Shown one piece after another: positions 1-6,197 of a DNA stretch of 6,197 nt (the stretch's first letter is position 1; the number at the start of each line of letters is the position of its first letter). Source of the stretch: Wenzhouxiangella sp. (GTDB taxonomy: Bacteria > Pseudomonadota > Gammaproteobacteria > Xanthomonadales > Wenzhouxiangellaceae). The notes beneath the pieces were generated by a model, which was not told the DNA's origin, did not search any database, and was given only the letters and a program-made list of their open reading frames with translations. The DNA is taken from assembly GCA_018400355.1 (NCBI GenBank), contig JAGYMV010000044.1, forward strand, positions 1 to 6,197, in the 5' to 3' direction. The translations under genes were made by a program, and so were the position numbers.

Positions 1-1443
1 ACCTTGCCAAGCCAAGCCAAGGCACATGCCACACGGGTGTTTGATCTTTTGGACCATGCCGCAGATCTGTATGGCCGCCGCTCATTGGCGGAATTGGTTG
101 AGGGCGCTTGGCATCGGTTGGGCGGGCCGGCTTGTCATGTCCATCACAACCCCGACCAGCAAATCAGCGAAGCCAATGCCTATCTCGATGCGTTGGCCCA
201 GGCCGAAGCCAATGGGCTCATGACCGACTGGAATGATTTTCTTGAATGGCTGGAAAGCTCGCACACCGATGGCGGACCCAACACCCCCGATGTCAAACTC
301 GATGTGTTGACCATGCATGCGGCCAAAGGGCTTGAGTGGGATGTGGTGGTGATCCCCAACCTCCAAGCCAAACCCAATCAATCCGATACATCACTGCTTT
401 ATTGGCTACCCGTGCCTCTGGACAATCAAGAACAAGGGGTCTTGATCGCGCCACTGAGTGCATCAAGCGATGATGCGGCCTCACCAAGGGTCTCGCTGAT
501 CAAGAGGGAACAGCGCTTGAGAGAGCGCTATGAATCTCTTCGATTGATGTATGTGGCCACCACCCGCGCCAAAAAGACGCTGTGGCTGAGTGCCATCATC
601 CAACCTTCAACCGAAAAAGACTTCAAACCCGTCAGTGGCAGCTTACTTGAGACCGTCTGGCCCACCTTAAGTGCTGCGTTTGAATCTTCGATGGCTCAAT
701 CCGCACAAGCTCACATACCCAGCGACACAAATGACAGCACCGAAGAAGTCGCTTTGGATGACCCAGAGATGACTGAAAGCAAACCCGTCATCGACCAATC
801 ACTTCATCGCCCACCCACAGGCTGGTCGCCCACCTGGCCAAACGCACTGGCGTGGAAACCCACAGCAACACCTCATATGCGTTTTGATGAGGTGGAATTC
901 AATTGGGCTGGCGCTCAAGCCAGACGCAGTGGCACGGTGATTCATTATTTGCTTGAGGCGGTGGGCAAAGTCGGGATTGAGAACATCCAAGACCATGACA
1001 TCCATCGCTTGCTTGAACAAATCCCCACTCTGCTCGCACTGATGGGGACGCGTCCAGACACCGCGAAACAGTTGGCGACAGAACTCAGAAAAACCTTTGG
1101 CTCCGTGCTACAAAGCCCAACGGGGCAATGGGTGTTGAGCGGTCAGCATCAAGACGCTCAATGTGAGTATGCGCTGGGCGGATGGGTCGATGGACAGTGG
1201 GTCAATGCCATCATTGATCGAACATTCATTGATGCCGATGGCCGACGCTGGATCATTGATTACAAATCAGGACACCACGCGGGTGGTGACTTGGCCGGCT
1301 TTTTGGCGCAAGAAGCGGAGCGCTACCAAGCGCAACTGGCCATCTATGCGTCCTTGTTCAAAAATCTTGGTAGCGAACCGATCACCACGGCTCTGTATTT
1401 ACCCCGCCACGATGTGCTGAAGGTGATTGAAGAGCATGCGTGA
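1..1443 (+). CDS. AddA/RecB-like UvrD helicase with C-terminal PD-(D/E)XK nuclease, 5'-truncated
   Basis: C-terminal part (about 480 residues) of a superfamily 1A helicase-nuclease that processes double-strand DNA ends for homologous recombination; the frame is open to the left edge, so the start lies outside. Counting residues from codon 2 (TTG at base 4), helicase motif V is seen at about 101-118 (VLTMHAAKGLEWDVVVIP) and motif VI at about 174-195 (core LMYVATTRAKKTLWL). A hydrophilic Ser/Asp/Glu/Pro-rich linker at about 230-290 follows. The nuclease domain then shows the GTVIHYLLE motif with H314, D405 in IIDRTF, D419 and K421 in IIDYKSG, and the RecB-family QxxxY (Q444, Y448), so the nuclease looks catalytically intact. 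Whole proteins of this kind are usually about 1100-1200 residues, so motifs I-IV are missing only because of the window edge. In AddAB-type systems the partner is an AddB-like nuclease, usually encoded upstream; it is not visible here. AddA-like is preferred over RecB, but a full-length comparison would decide. Confidence 0.9.
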   Translation, partial: TLPSQAKAHATRVFDLLDHAADLYGRRSLAELVEGAWHRLGGPACHVHHNPDQQISEANAYLDALAQAEANGLMTDWNDFLEWLESSHTDGGPNTPDVKLDVLTMHAAKGLEWDVVVIPNLQAKPNQSDTSLLYWLPVPLDNQEQGVLIAPLSASSDDAASPRVSLIKREQRLRERYESLRLMYVATTRAKKTLWLSAIIQPSTEKDFKPVSGSLLETVWPTLSAAFESSMAQSAQAHIPSDTNDSTEEVALDDPEMTESKPVIDQSLHRPPTGWSPTWPNALAWKPTATPHMRFDEVEFNWAGAQARRSGTVIHYLLEAVGKVGIENIQDHDIHRLLEQIPTLLALMGTRPDTAKQLATELRKTFGSVLQSPTGQWVLSGQHQDAQCEYALGGWVDGQWVNAIIDRTFIDADGRRWIIDYKSGHHAGGDLAGFLAQEAERYQAQLAIYASLFKNLGSEPITTALYLPRHDVLKVIEEHA

Positions 1444-1461
1444 CTTAGCCACAAAAAACAG

Positions 1462-2076
1462 ATGAACTCCCTAAACGAAGACACGCTGATCGAGGGATCG
1501 CGCTGGCTTGAGGCCACCGACCCTAGATTCAAACAGGTCTTTGAGATCACAGGCCCATTGGCCCTGAGACATAAACCTGGTGGTTTTTCAGGACTTTTGG
1601 GAAGCATCGTGTCTCAGCAACTGAGCACTGCCGCCGCCAAGACGATATGGCAACGCCTGGTTGATGCCAAACTAGACAGACCCAGAGCCATTTTAAAATC
1701 AGATGATCAGACACTCCGAGCGGTGGGCCTGTCACACCAAAAGATTCGTTACGCCAAAGCGCTTGCCCATGCCAACATCGACTATGAGCGCTTGGCCACA
1801 TACAACACTGAGGACGTGATCGAGACATTGGTCAGTGTCACCGGCATTGGCCGCTGGACAGCGCAGATGTATGCCCTATTTTCGCTGGGGCATCTGGATG
1901 TCTTCGCACCCAATGACTTGGCTTTACAAGAAGGCGTTCGAATGCTGGCCAAGCTCAATACCCGACCCACCCCAAAAGAGGCGGCGGCCATGGCTGAGCC
2001 TTGGAGCCCATGGCGCTCTGTTGCTTCTCTCGCGCTCTGGGCGTTTTATAGTCAACAAAGCGCTCGAGCCCAATGA
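1462..2076 (+). CDS. AlkA/Mag-type DNA-3-methyladenine glycosylase (HhH-GPD family)
   Basis: A 204-residue base-excision repair glycosylase that should remove 3-methyladenine and related alkylated purines, leaving an abasic site. Evidence: the N-terminal GLLGSIVSQQLS segment (44-55), typical of the family; a helix-hairpin-helix with its GIG turn in LVSVTGIGRWTAQMYALF (123-140); and the catalytic Asp at 152 in DVFAPNDLALQ, matching the AlkA pattern in which the second position of the D/N-D pair is catalytic. A conserved EPWSPWRSVASLALW stretch lies near the C-terminus (179-193). It is shorter than E. coli AlkA (282 residues) and lacks that protein's N-terminal TBP-like domain, so it belongs with the short Mag1-like forms. 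ATG 1462 is the first start after the in-frame stop of the helicase gene, 18 bases upstream, but there is no good Shine-Dalgarno (only A-rich sequence), which suggests reading from the upstream message. Family assignment is secure; the exact lesion range is inferred. Confidence 0.9.
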   Translation: MNSLNEDTLIEGSRWLEATDPRFKQVFEITGPLALRHKPGGFSGLLGSIVSQQLSTAAAKTIWQRLVDAKLDRPRAILKSDDQTLRAVGLSHQKIRYAKALAHANIDYERLATYNTEDVIETLVSVTGIGRWTAQMYALFSLGHLDVFAPNDLALQEGVRMLAKLNTRPTPKEAAAMAEPWSPWRSVASLALWAFYSQQSARAQ

Positions 2077-2100
2077 GGCCCCACAGATCATCGGCCTGCG

Positions 2101-2128
2101 TTACCATTTGAGACAGTCACCGTATAGT
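2101..2128 (+). promoter_or_regulatory. Possible sigma-70 promoter before the SDR gene
   Basis: TTACCA (2101-2106, four of six matches to the -35 consensus) and TATAGT (2123-2128, five of six to the -10) are separated by 16 bases. The expected transcription start, around 2134-2136, would fall in or just after the AAGGAG ribosome-binding site, which is a poor arrangement. The promoter may therefore be chance, or it may give a nearly leaderless message. It lies in the 65-base gap between the glycosylase and SDR genes, where a new transcription unit could begin. Confidence 0.3.
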
Positions 2129-2129
2129 C

Positions 2130-2135
2130 AAGGAG
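2130..2135 (+). promoter_or_regulatory. Ribosome-binding site deciding the SDR start
   Basis: AAGGAG lies six bases before GTG 2142. This strong site fixes the GTG as the start and agrees with the usual short N-terminus before the first beta strand of classical SDR enzymes. Confidence 0.8.
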
Positions 2136-2141
2136 TGCCTT

Positions 2142-2906
2142 GTGTCTGATTTTAAAAATCATGTTGTTGCCATCACGGGTGCCACGGGTGGGATTGGACG
2201 AGCCACAGCACGGGCCATTATTGCGCGTGGTGGGCGCGTGGTGGTCTCAGACCTAGATGCATCCAAGGTCCAAGACCTGGTCGAAGAACTGGGTCAACAT
2301 GCTGTTGGCTTGGCGGTCAATGTCACGCAAGCAGCAGACAACCAAGCCATGGTCGATTTGGCCGAGCAAAGCTTTGGTCAATTAAATGGTGTGTTTTTAA
2401 ACGCCGGCATTGAGGGGCAAGTTGCGCCTTTTGAACAACAGAGCGAGTCGGCTTGGGAAGATGTGTTCAATGTCAATTTTCATGGTGTGCGATTGGGCGT
2501 TCAAGCAGCCTTACCCGCATTAGAGCGTTCGGGTGGGGGCAGCATTGTCATGACCTCCAGTGTGGCTGGACTTCGTGGTGCACCCGGGCTTTGCCCCTAT
2601 GTGGCCAGCAAGCACGCCCTGATTGGGCTCATGCGAAGCCTGGCCTCAGAATTGGGCCCTAAGGGCATCCGAGTCAACACGCTCAATCCAGGTCCAGTAG
2701 ACAATCGCATGATGCGCTCGATTGAAGAGCAATCGAAGCCAGGGCAAGGTGAGGTGGTCAAACAAGCTTTCACCACGCGCATCCCCATGGGCCGCTACGT
2801 CACCAATGAAGAGTGTGCCCACATGGCGGCGTTTTTGCTCAGTGATGCAAGCTCTGGTGTCTCAGGCAACACCTATTTGGTCGATGGCGGCTACTGCGCT
2901 GGATAA
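2142..2906 (+). CDS. Short-chain dehydrogenase/reductase (classical SDR, NAD-type)
   Basis: A 254-residue cytoplasmic oxidoreductase with a complete classical SDR fold. The nucleotide-binding TGATGGIG is at 12-19, and D37 at the end of the second beta strand favours NAD(H) over NADP(H). The LNAG motif is at 86-89. The catalytic tetrad is N112, S140 (in MTSSVAG), Y153 and K157 (YVASK). The NPGPV segment at about 182-186 and the C-terminal VDGGY are also typical. Length is normal and nothing is broken. The substrate cannot be read from the sequence: it could be a general alcohol, hydroxy-acid or sugar dehydrogenase. The only clue is the next gene, a NeuC-type epimerase starting one base after the TAA, which implies coupled translation and a possible amino-sugar substrate. 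Two known SDR roles near ManNAc chemistry are PtmA of Campylobacter legionaminic acid loci and N-acylmannosamine 1-dehydrogenase; both are only hypotheses here. The GTG start is supported by AAGGAG six bases upstream. Confidence 0.93.
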   Translation: MSDFKNHVVAITGATGGIGRATARAIIARGGRVVVSDLDASKVQDLVEELGQHAVGLAVNVTQAADNQAMVDLAEQSFGQLNGVFLNAGIEGQVAPFEQQSESAWEDVFNVNFHGVRLGVQAALPALERSGGGSIVMTSSVAGLRGAPGLCPYVASKHALIGLMRSLASELGPKGIRVNTLNPGPVDNRMMRSIEEQSKPGQGEVVKQAFTTRIPMGRYVTNEECAHMAAFLLSDASSGVSGNTYLVDGGYCAG

Positions 2907-2907
2907 C

Positions 2908-4095
2908 ATGCGACGCATTGCGGTCATCACCACCTCGAGAGCCGATTATTCTCATCTTTACTGGGTGCTAAAAGGCCTCCAAGAACACCCTGACGTGGAC
3001 TTGCGGCTGTTGGTGAGCGGCTCTCATTTGGCGCCTGGTTTTGGTCTCAGCGCCGAGCAAATCACAGAGGATGGCTTTGTGATTGAAGCACGTGTCGAAG
3101 CTTTGCTGGATTCTGACACCGATGTTGGCATGGCCAAAACCATTGGCATGGCAAGTCTGGGCTTGGCCGATGTGCTCGGGCAACTCAGACCCGATGTGCT
3201 TCTTTTGATTGCTGATCGATATGAAATGTTGGCACCCGCTGCTGTTGCAACAGCGTTGCGCATACCCATTGCGCACATTGAAGGCGGTGAAATCAGTGAG
3301 GGCGCGATTGATGATGCCATTCGCAATGCATTGACAAAGCTGGCCCATCTGCACTTTGTCTCAACGCCATTGGCACGACGGAGGGTGATGGCCATGGGTG
3401 AAGAGAGCTGGCGCGTGGTGAGGGCCGGCGCGCCCTCACTCGACCATCTCACCCACTCCAAGCTGCTCAATCGAGAAGAGATCGAGCACGCATTGGGCAT
3501 TGATTTGGCGGTGCCACCAAGCATCATCGCGTTTCATCCAGTGACGCTTTCTGATGACTCAGATCGAGAAGTTCAAGCCCTTTTTGCGGCACTAGAGGAG
3601 CTCGATGGGCCGTTTGTCTTTAGTTTCCCAAACGCCGACACCGGTCACCAAATCATCATTGATCAAGCCAAGGCATTTTGTAAACGCCGGCCAGATGGGA
3701 GGCTCTATACCAATCTGGGACCCATCCACTACTGGAGCTTGTTGCAACAAGCCAAGCTCATGATTGGCAATTCCAGCAGCGGCATCATGGAGACACCCTC
3801 CCTAGGGTTGCCGTGTGTCAATGTGGGCTTGAGGCAACAAGGCCGAGAGCGGGCAGCCAACATCATTGATGTGGTCGCTGAAAAAGAAGCCATCATTGCA
3901 GGGGCAGCAAAAGCACAATCCAAAGCATTCAAAGAAAGCTTGGCTGGGATGGAGAATCCTTATGGTGATGGCCAAGCGGCTCAACGCATTGTGAGCACAC
4001 TCACCACCTGCGCCTTGGGTGGGTCCTTGCTGGTCAAAAAAGCACTGCACCTGAGCCCTGAGGGCCCTGACTTTTTTGTTCAACCCACCCATTAG
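2908..4095 (+). CDS. neuC: Hydrolysing UDP-N-acetylglucosamine 2-epimerase (NeuC/LegG type)
   Basis: A 395-residue cytoplasmic enzyme of the GT-B-fold epimerase family. NeuC members convert UDP-GlcNAc to ManNAc plus UDP for sialic acid; LegG members act on UDP-diacetylbacillosamine for legionaminic acid. Motifs by residue: TTSRADY (8-14) at the N-terminus; ADRYE (102-106); AHIEGGEISEGAIDDAIR (122-139), acidic residues of the kind needed for catalysis in NeuC; FHPVT (209-213); PNADTG (241-246); and GNSSSGIMETPSLGLP (287-302) with the RQQGRER loop (309-315), which bind the nucleotide end. The hydrolysing subfamily is favoured over the WecB type by the SRADY and HIEGGE forms. Start: ATG 2908 places SRADY at the normal distance and lies one base after the SDR stop; an in-frame ATG at 2884 would add eight residues and overlap the SDR gene. 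Neither has a strong Shine-Dalgarno, so reinitiation after the SDR is likely. No NeuB or NeuA/CMP-synthetase gene is nearby, so the symbol states family, not proven pathway. Confidence 0.88.
   Translation: MRRIAVITTSRADYSHLYWVLKGLQEHPDVDLRLLVSGSHLAPGFGLSAEQITEDGFVIEARVEALLDSDTDVGMAKTIGMASLGLADVLGQLRPDVLLLIADRYEMLAPAAVATALRIPIAHIEGGEISEGAIDDAIRNALTKLAHLHFVSTPLARRRVMAMGEESWRVVRAGAPSLDHLTHSKLLNREEIEHALGIDLAVPPSIIAFHPVTLSDDSDREVQALFAALEELDGPFVFSFPNADTGHQIIIDQAKAFCKRRPDGRLYTNLGPIHYWSLLQQAKLMIGNSSSGIMETPSLGLPCVNVGLRQQGRERAANIIDVVAEKEAIIAGAAKAQSKAFKESLAGMENPYGDGQAAQRIVSTLTTCALGGSLLVKKALHLSPEGPDFFVQPTH
4035..4078 (+). terminator. Possible intrinsic terminator inside the epimerase 3' end
   Basis: CAAAAAAG (4035-4042) is perfectly complementary to CTTTTTTG (4071-4078), flanking a GC-rich inner segment that can form GCCC-TGA-GGGC (4055-4065). 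An A-tract, a hairpin and a T-tract resemble a bidirectional intrinsic terminator. However, the inner stem is only four pairs with a three-base loop, the stems are not continuous, and the element lies within coding sequence about 15 bases before the TAG. It may simply encode the Lys-Lys and Phe-Phe residues of the tail. Confidence 0.25.
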
Positions 4096-4136
4096 ACTGG
4101 GCCCAGATGGGGCCATAGCACCGACCCTGAAGACGC

Positions 4137-4144
4137 TATACAAT
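4137..4144 (+). promoter_or_regulatory. -10-like element just before the exporter start
   Basis: TATACAAT contains TACAAT (4139-4144), five of six matches to the sigma-70 -10 consensus, but the -35 region at normal spacing (around 4116-4121, TAGCAC) is poor. Transcription would begin at about 4151-4153, on or next to the GTG start, giving a leaderless message. This would explain why the exporter lacks a Shine-Dalgarno, but the call rests on one short element. Confidence 0.3.
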
Positions 4145-4152
4145 ACGGTGTT

Positions 4153-5406
4153 GTGACCAATCAAACGCCTCAACCGCCTGCCGATGAACCGCACCCATAT
4201 GAGGCCAGTCATTACGCCAGCCTAGTCATCAATCTGGGGCGCGCCCTGCTTCACGTCGGATCGCCCTCTCACCGATTGGAAGCGGCCATGCAGATCATGG
4301 CGCAACGACTGGGCCTGACGGCTGAATTCTTTTCCACCCCCACCGCTTTGCTGGTGTCATTGGGTGATGGTTCCAAACAGCAAACGTTTTTAGCTCGCTC
4401 CGACCCCGGCAGCGCCAATTTGTCCAAATTGGCTGATTTAACCGAGGTCATGCGGGCCTTAGCCGACCACGAGATCACACCAGAAAAAGCCGATGAACAG
4501 GTGCGAGCCATCGATCAAGCCCCACCACTCTATGGCTGGGGCTGGCAATTGCTTGGGTTTGCGATACTGGCGACAGGCATTGCACCCATATTGGGTGGCG
4601 GGCTAAAAGAGGCCTTGCTCTCTTGTGGCCTCGGGCTGGTCGTGGGCACGGCCGTTTTAACCCTCAGACGTCATGTTGAGCGCTCTCGTCTGATCACGCC
4701 ATTGGCCGCGACTCTGGTCACGTTCTTGGGCACCATTTGGTGCGGGCTAGACCCCACCACCGCCTTGCTGCCCGCCGTCACCGCCGGCATGATTGTCTTA
4801 CTGCCTGGGATGGACTTAACCGTGGCTGCCCGAGAACTGGCCACCGGGCATGTGGTCTCTGGCTCCTCACGGCTGGCCTTTGGTTTGACGGTGCTGGCCT
4901 TGTTGGGATTGGGGATGGTCATTGGTGGTGTGCTGGGGCAAGCATTGGTGGGCCCGGTGCCGGTCACCTACAGCCCAGATCGGGTGTATCTGACCAGCTT
5001 TGTTGGTTTGAGTTTGGCCGCTGCGGGTTTGATGCTGTTAAATCAGGCCCACAAAAAAGATTGGCCATGGATGTTTTTGGCCTGCGTGGTGGCCTGGCTT
5101 TTGGCGGGTCTGGGTAACACCTTGGGTGCCCCTGTGATTGGCGCTTTCTTAGGTGCGCTGGCGGTGGGCATCTCGGGCAATGTGTTTGTGTCTCTCACCG
5201 GGCGTCCTGGATCAATCATGCACATCCCAGGGCTGATTGTGCTCGTGCCCGGAAGCATTGGTTTTCGGAGCGTCACCAGTCTTTTGAGCGATGATGTGGT
5301 CACAGGGATTGAAACCGCCCTGTTGACAGCGATTATTGCCATTGCATTGACCACTGGCATGATGTTGGCCAGTGTTTTGATGCCCCCAAAGAAAAACGTG
5401 CTGTGA
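4153..5406 (+). CDS. ThrE-family threonine/serine exporter
   Basis: A 417-residue inner-membrane protein with the two-part ThrE architecture. The N-terminal domain (about 18-265, ThrE/DUF1212 type) opens with a soluble segment carrying HVGSPSHRLEAAM (34-46) and the conserved STPTALLVSLGDG (61-73). Membrane helices follow at about 130-147, 153-171, 178-197, 203-219 and 240-264. A C-terminal domain (DUF3815 type, about 277-408) adds further helices, for about ten in total. The motif LLPGMDLT (216-223) is echoed by LVPGSIGF (364-371), as expected for two related halves. Family members such as ThrE of Corynebacterium export L-threonine and L-serine using the proton motive force; that substrate is inferred here. 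GTG 4153 is the only standard start between the in-frame stop of the epimerase gene and the conserved region; the first internal ATG (residue 46) would remove conserved sequence. There is no Shine-Dalgarno. SbtA follows 25 bases later. Confidence 0.87.
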   Translation: MTNQTPQPPADEPHPYEASHYASLVINLGRALLHVGSPSHRLEAAMQIMAQRLGLTAEFFSTPTALLVSLGDGSKQQTFLARSDPGSANLSKLADLTEVMRALADHEITPEKADEQVRAIDQAPPLYGWGWQLLGFAILATGIAPILGGGLKEALLSCGLGLVVGTAVLTLRRHVERSRLITPLAATLVTFLGTIWCGLDPTTALLPAVTAGMIVLLPGMDLTVAARELATGHVVSGSSRLAFGLTVLALLGLGMVIGGVLGQALVGPVPVTYSPDRVYLTSFVGLSLAAAGLMLLNQAHKKDWPWMFLACVVAWLLAGLGNTLGAPVIGAFLGALAVGISGNVFVSLTGRPGSIMHIPGLIVLVPGSIGFRSVTSLLSDDVVTGIETALLTAIIAIALTTGMMLASVLMPPKKNVL

Positions 5407-5420
5407 TTTTAAAAATACTT

Positions 5421-5425
5421 AAGGA
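5421..5425 (+). promoter_or_regulatory. Ribosome-binding site deciding the SbtA start
   Basis: AAGGA lies six bases before GTG 5432. An in-frame TAA at 5420-5422 rules out any start further upstream, and the nearby ATG at 5430 is in another frame and is followed at once by TGA. This makes GTG the clear start. Confidence 0.75.
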
Positions 5426-5431
5426 TGCGAT

Positions 5432-6197
5432 GTGATTGATCTCTTTTTAACCAACTTCCTCTCCCCACCGGTTTTATTTTTCTTTCTGGGCGGTCTGGCT
5501 GTCATGGTCAAAAGTGATCTGGGCATCCCCAGCCAGATTTCAAAATTCTTAAGTCTGTATTTGCTGTTTGCCATTGGCTTTAAAGGCGGCGCTGCTTTGG
5601 TCGATGGACCACCCGATTGGCTGATGGCAAGGACGCTTTTTTTTGCAGTCGCCTTGAGTGCTTTGGTGCCCTTTATTTTGTTTCAATTCACCAAACGCTG
5701 GTTCACTCGAGCCACTGCCGCCGCCATTGCCGCCACCTATGGATCGATCAGTGCGGTGACCTTTATCGCAGCGACCGGCTATCTTGATAATTTTGGGATC
5801 GAGTGGGATGGCTACATGGTGGCCGCCATGGCGCTGATGGAAGCACCTGCGATCATTGTGGGCATCTCCTTGTTCTACGCTGGTACTGCCTCGGCCATTC
5901 GTTGGAAGACCGTTTTGCACGAATCTGCTCTCAACGGCTCGGTGTTTTTGATCATGGGCAGCATGCTGGTTGGCGCTCTGACTGGTCAAAAAGGCATGGC
6001 CCAAGTCTCACCTTTTGTGGTCGACTTATTTGCTGGTCTGTTGTGTCTGTTTCTTTTGGATATGGGCATACGAGCGTATCAAGAGCTCAAAAGTGCCCGA
6101 CAACTCTTCACCATCAAAGAATATGGCGTGATGATTGTGACCGCGCTGATCACGCCCGTCATCGGTGCCACGCTCGCGACTCTGGGCGTGTGGGCGT
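5432..6197 (+). CDS. sbtA: Sodium-dependent bicarbonate transporter, SbtA family (DUF897), 3'-truncated
   Basis: An open frame from GTG 5432 to the right edge gives 255 residues beginning MIDLFLTNFLSPPVLFFFLG. Helices are visible at about 12-27, 38-52, 66-86, 97-117, 128-150, 168-185, 195-214 and 229-253. Family hallmarks are the SPPVLFFFLGG start, the IPSQISKFLSLYLLFAIGFKGG segment (its 32-51 part), ATYGSISAVTFIA (101-113) at the end of the first half, ALMEAPAIIVG (134-144), and LFLLDMGIRA (206-215). Cyanobacterial SbtA is a high-affinity Na+/HCO3- symporter of the inner membrane, built as two inverted halves of five helices. Relatives in heterotrophic proteobacteria share the fold, but their substrate is less tested. 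Full proteins are about 320-375 residues, so the last part is missing. In many genomes a PII-like regulator (SbtB) follows; it would lie just beyond the window. The 25-base gap from the exporter and the good ribosome-binding site suggest one operon. Confidence 0.88.
   Translation, partial: MIDLFLTNFLSPPVLFFFLGGLAVMVKSDLGIPSQISKFLSLYLLFAIGFKGGAALVDGPPDWLMARTLFFAVALSALVPFILFQFTKRWFTRATAAAIAATYGSISAVTFIAATGYLDNFGIEWDGYMVAAMALMEAPAIIVGISLFYAGTASAIRWKTVLHESALNGSVFLIMGSMLVGALTGQKGMAQVSPFVVDLFAGLLCLFLLDMGIRAYQELKSARQLFTIKEYGVMIVTALITPVIGATLATLGVWA

Noticed and set aside
2076..2097. Inverted repeat AGGCC...GGCCT after the glycosylase stop
   Set aside because: A five-pair stem with a 12-base loop and no following T-run is too weak to call a terminator.
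2147..2159. 13-base sequence TGATTTTAAAAAT, repeated at 5404-5416
   Set aside because: There are two copies only, both A/T-rich and in different contexts (inside the SDR start and after the exporter stop); chance is the simplest explanation.
2722..2907. Upstream extension of the epimerase frame to an ATG at 2722, giving a 457-residue protein
   Set aside because: The extra segment overlaps the conserved 3' end of the SDR gene in another frame and has no family similarity; the conserved SRADY N-terminus fits ATG 2908.
3802..4212. Minus-strand open frame spanning the epimerase end and exporter start
   Set aside because: It covers conserved epimerase coding sequence on the other strand and its translation resembles no family I know; it looks like a shadow frame.
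5549..6004. Minus-strand open frame of 151 codons opposite SbtA
   Set aside because: It lies antisense to a clearly conserved membrane protein; its His/Gln/Gly-rich translation has no recognisable domain and no ribosome-binding site was evident.

Overview
The window looks like an ordinary stretch of a moderately GC-rich proteobacterial chromosome. A betaproteobacterium (Burkholderiales-like) is my best guess. It rests on the AddA-type helicase-nuclease, the short AlkA-type glycosylase and the general protein style; no rRNA or marker gene is present to prove it. All genes lie on the + strand, are tightly packed and leave no gap over 70 bases. I see no tRNA, rRNA, CRISPR array, insertion sequence, phage gene or attachment site.

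Layout. (1) 1-1443: the C-terminal part of an AddA/RecB-like UvrD helicase fused to a PD-(D/E)XK nuclease, cut by the left edge. (2) 1462-2076: a short AlkA/Mag-type 3-methyladenine DNA glycosylase. These two form a DNA-repair pair 18 bases apart. (3) 2142-2906: a classical NAD-type short-chain dehydrogenase (SDR). (4) 2908-4095: a hydrolysing UDP-GlcNAc 2-epimerase of the NeuC/LegG type, starting one base after the SDR stop, so the two are probably translationally coupled. (5) 4153-5403 plus stop: a ThrE-type threonine/serine exporter. (6) 5432 to the right edge: a sodium-dependent bicarbonate transporter of the SbtA family, cut by the edge, with a good ribosome-binding site 25 bases after the exporter.

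How they may work together. The first pair handles double-strand ends and alkylated bases. The SDR-epimerase pair is the most suggestive part: an enzyme that should release ManNAc (or a related 2-epimerised amino sugar) is coupled to an NAD-dependent dehydrogenase, with no sialic or legionaminic acid synthase or CMP-transferase visible. The last two are membrane transporters with no obvious metabolic link, although their spacing suggests co-transcription.

Control signals are weak. Clear Shine-Dalgarno sequences precede only the SDR and SbtA, both with GTG starts and 6-base spacing. The exporter GTG has no Shine-Dalgarno but sits just behind a -10-like TATACAAT. A possible A-tract/T-tract terminator lies inside the 3' end of the epimerase gene. 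No clearly novel system is visible; the findings are modest.
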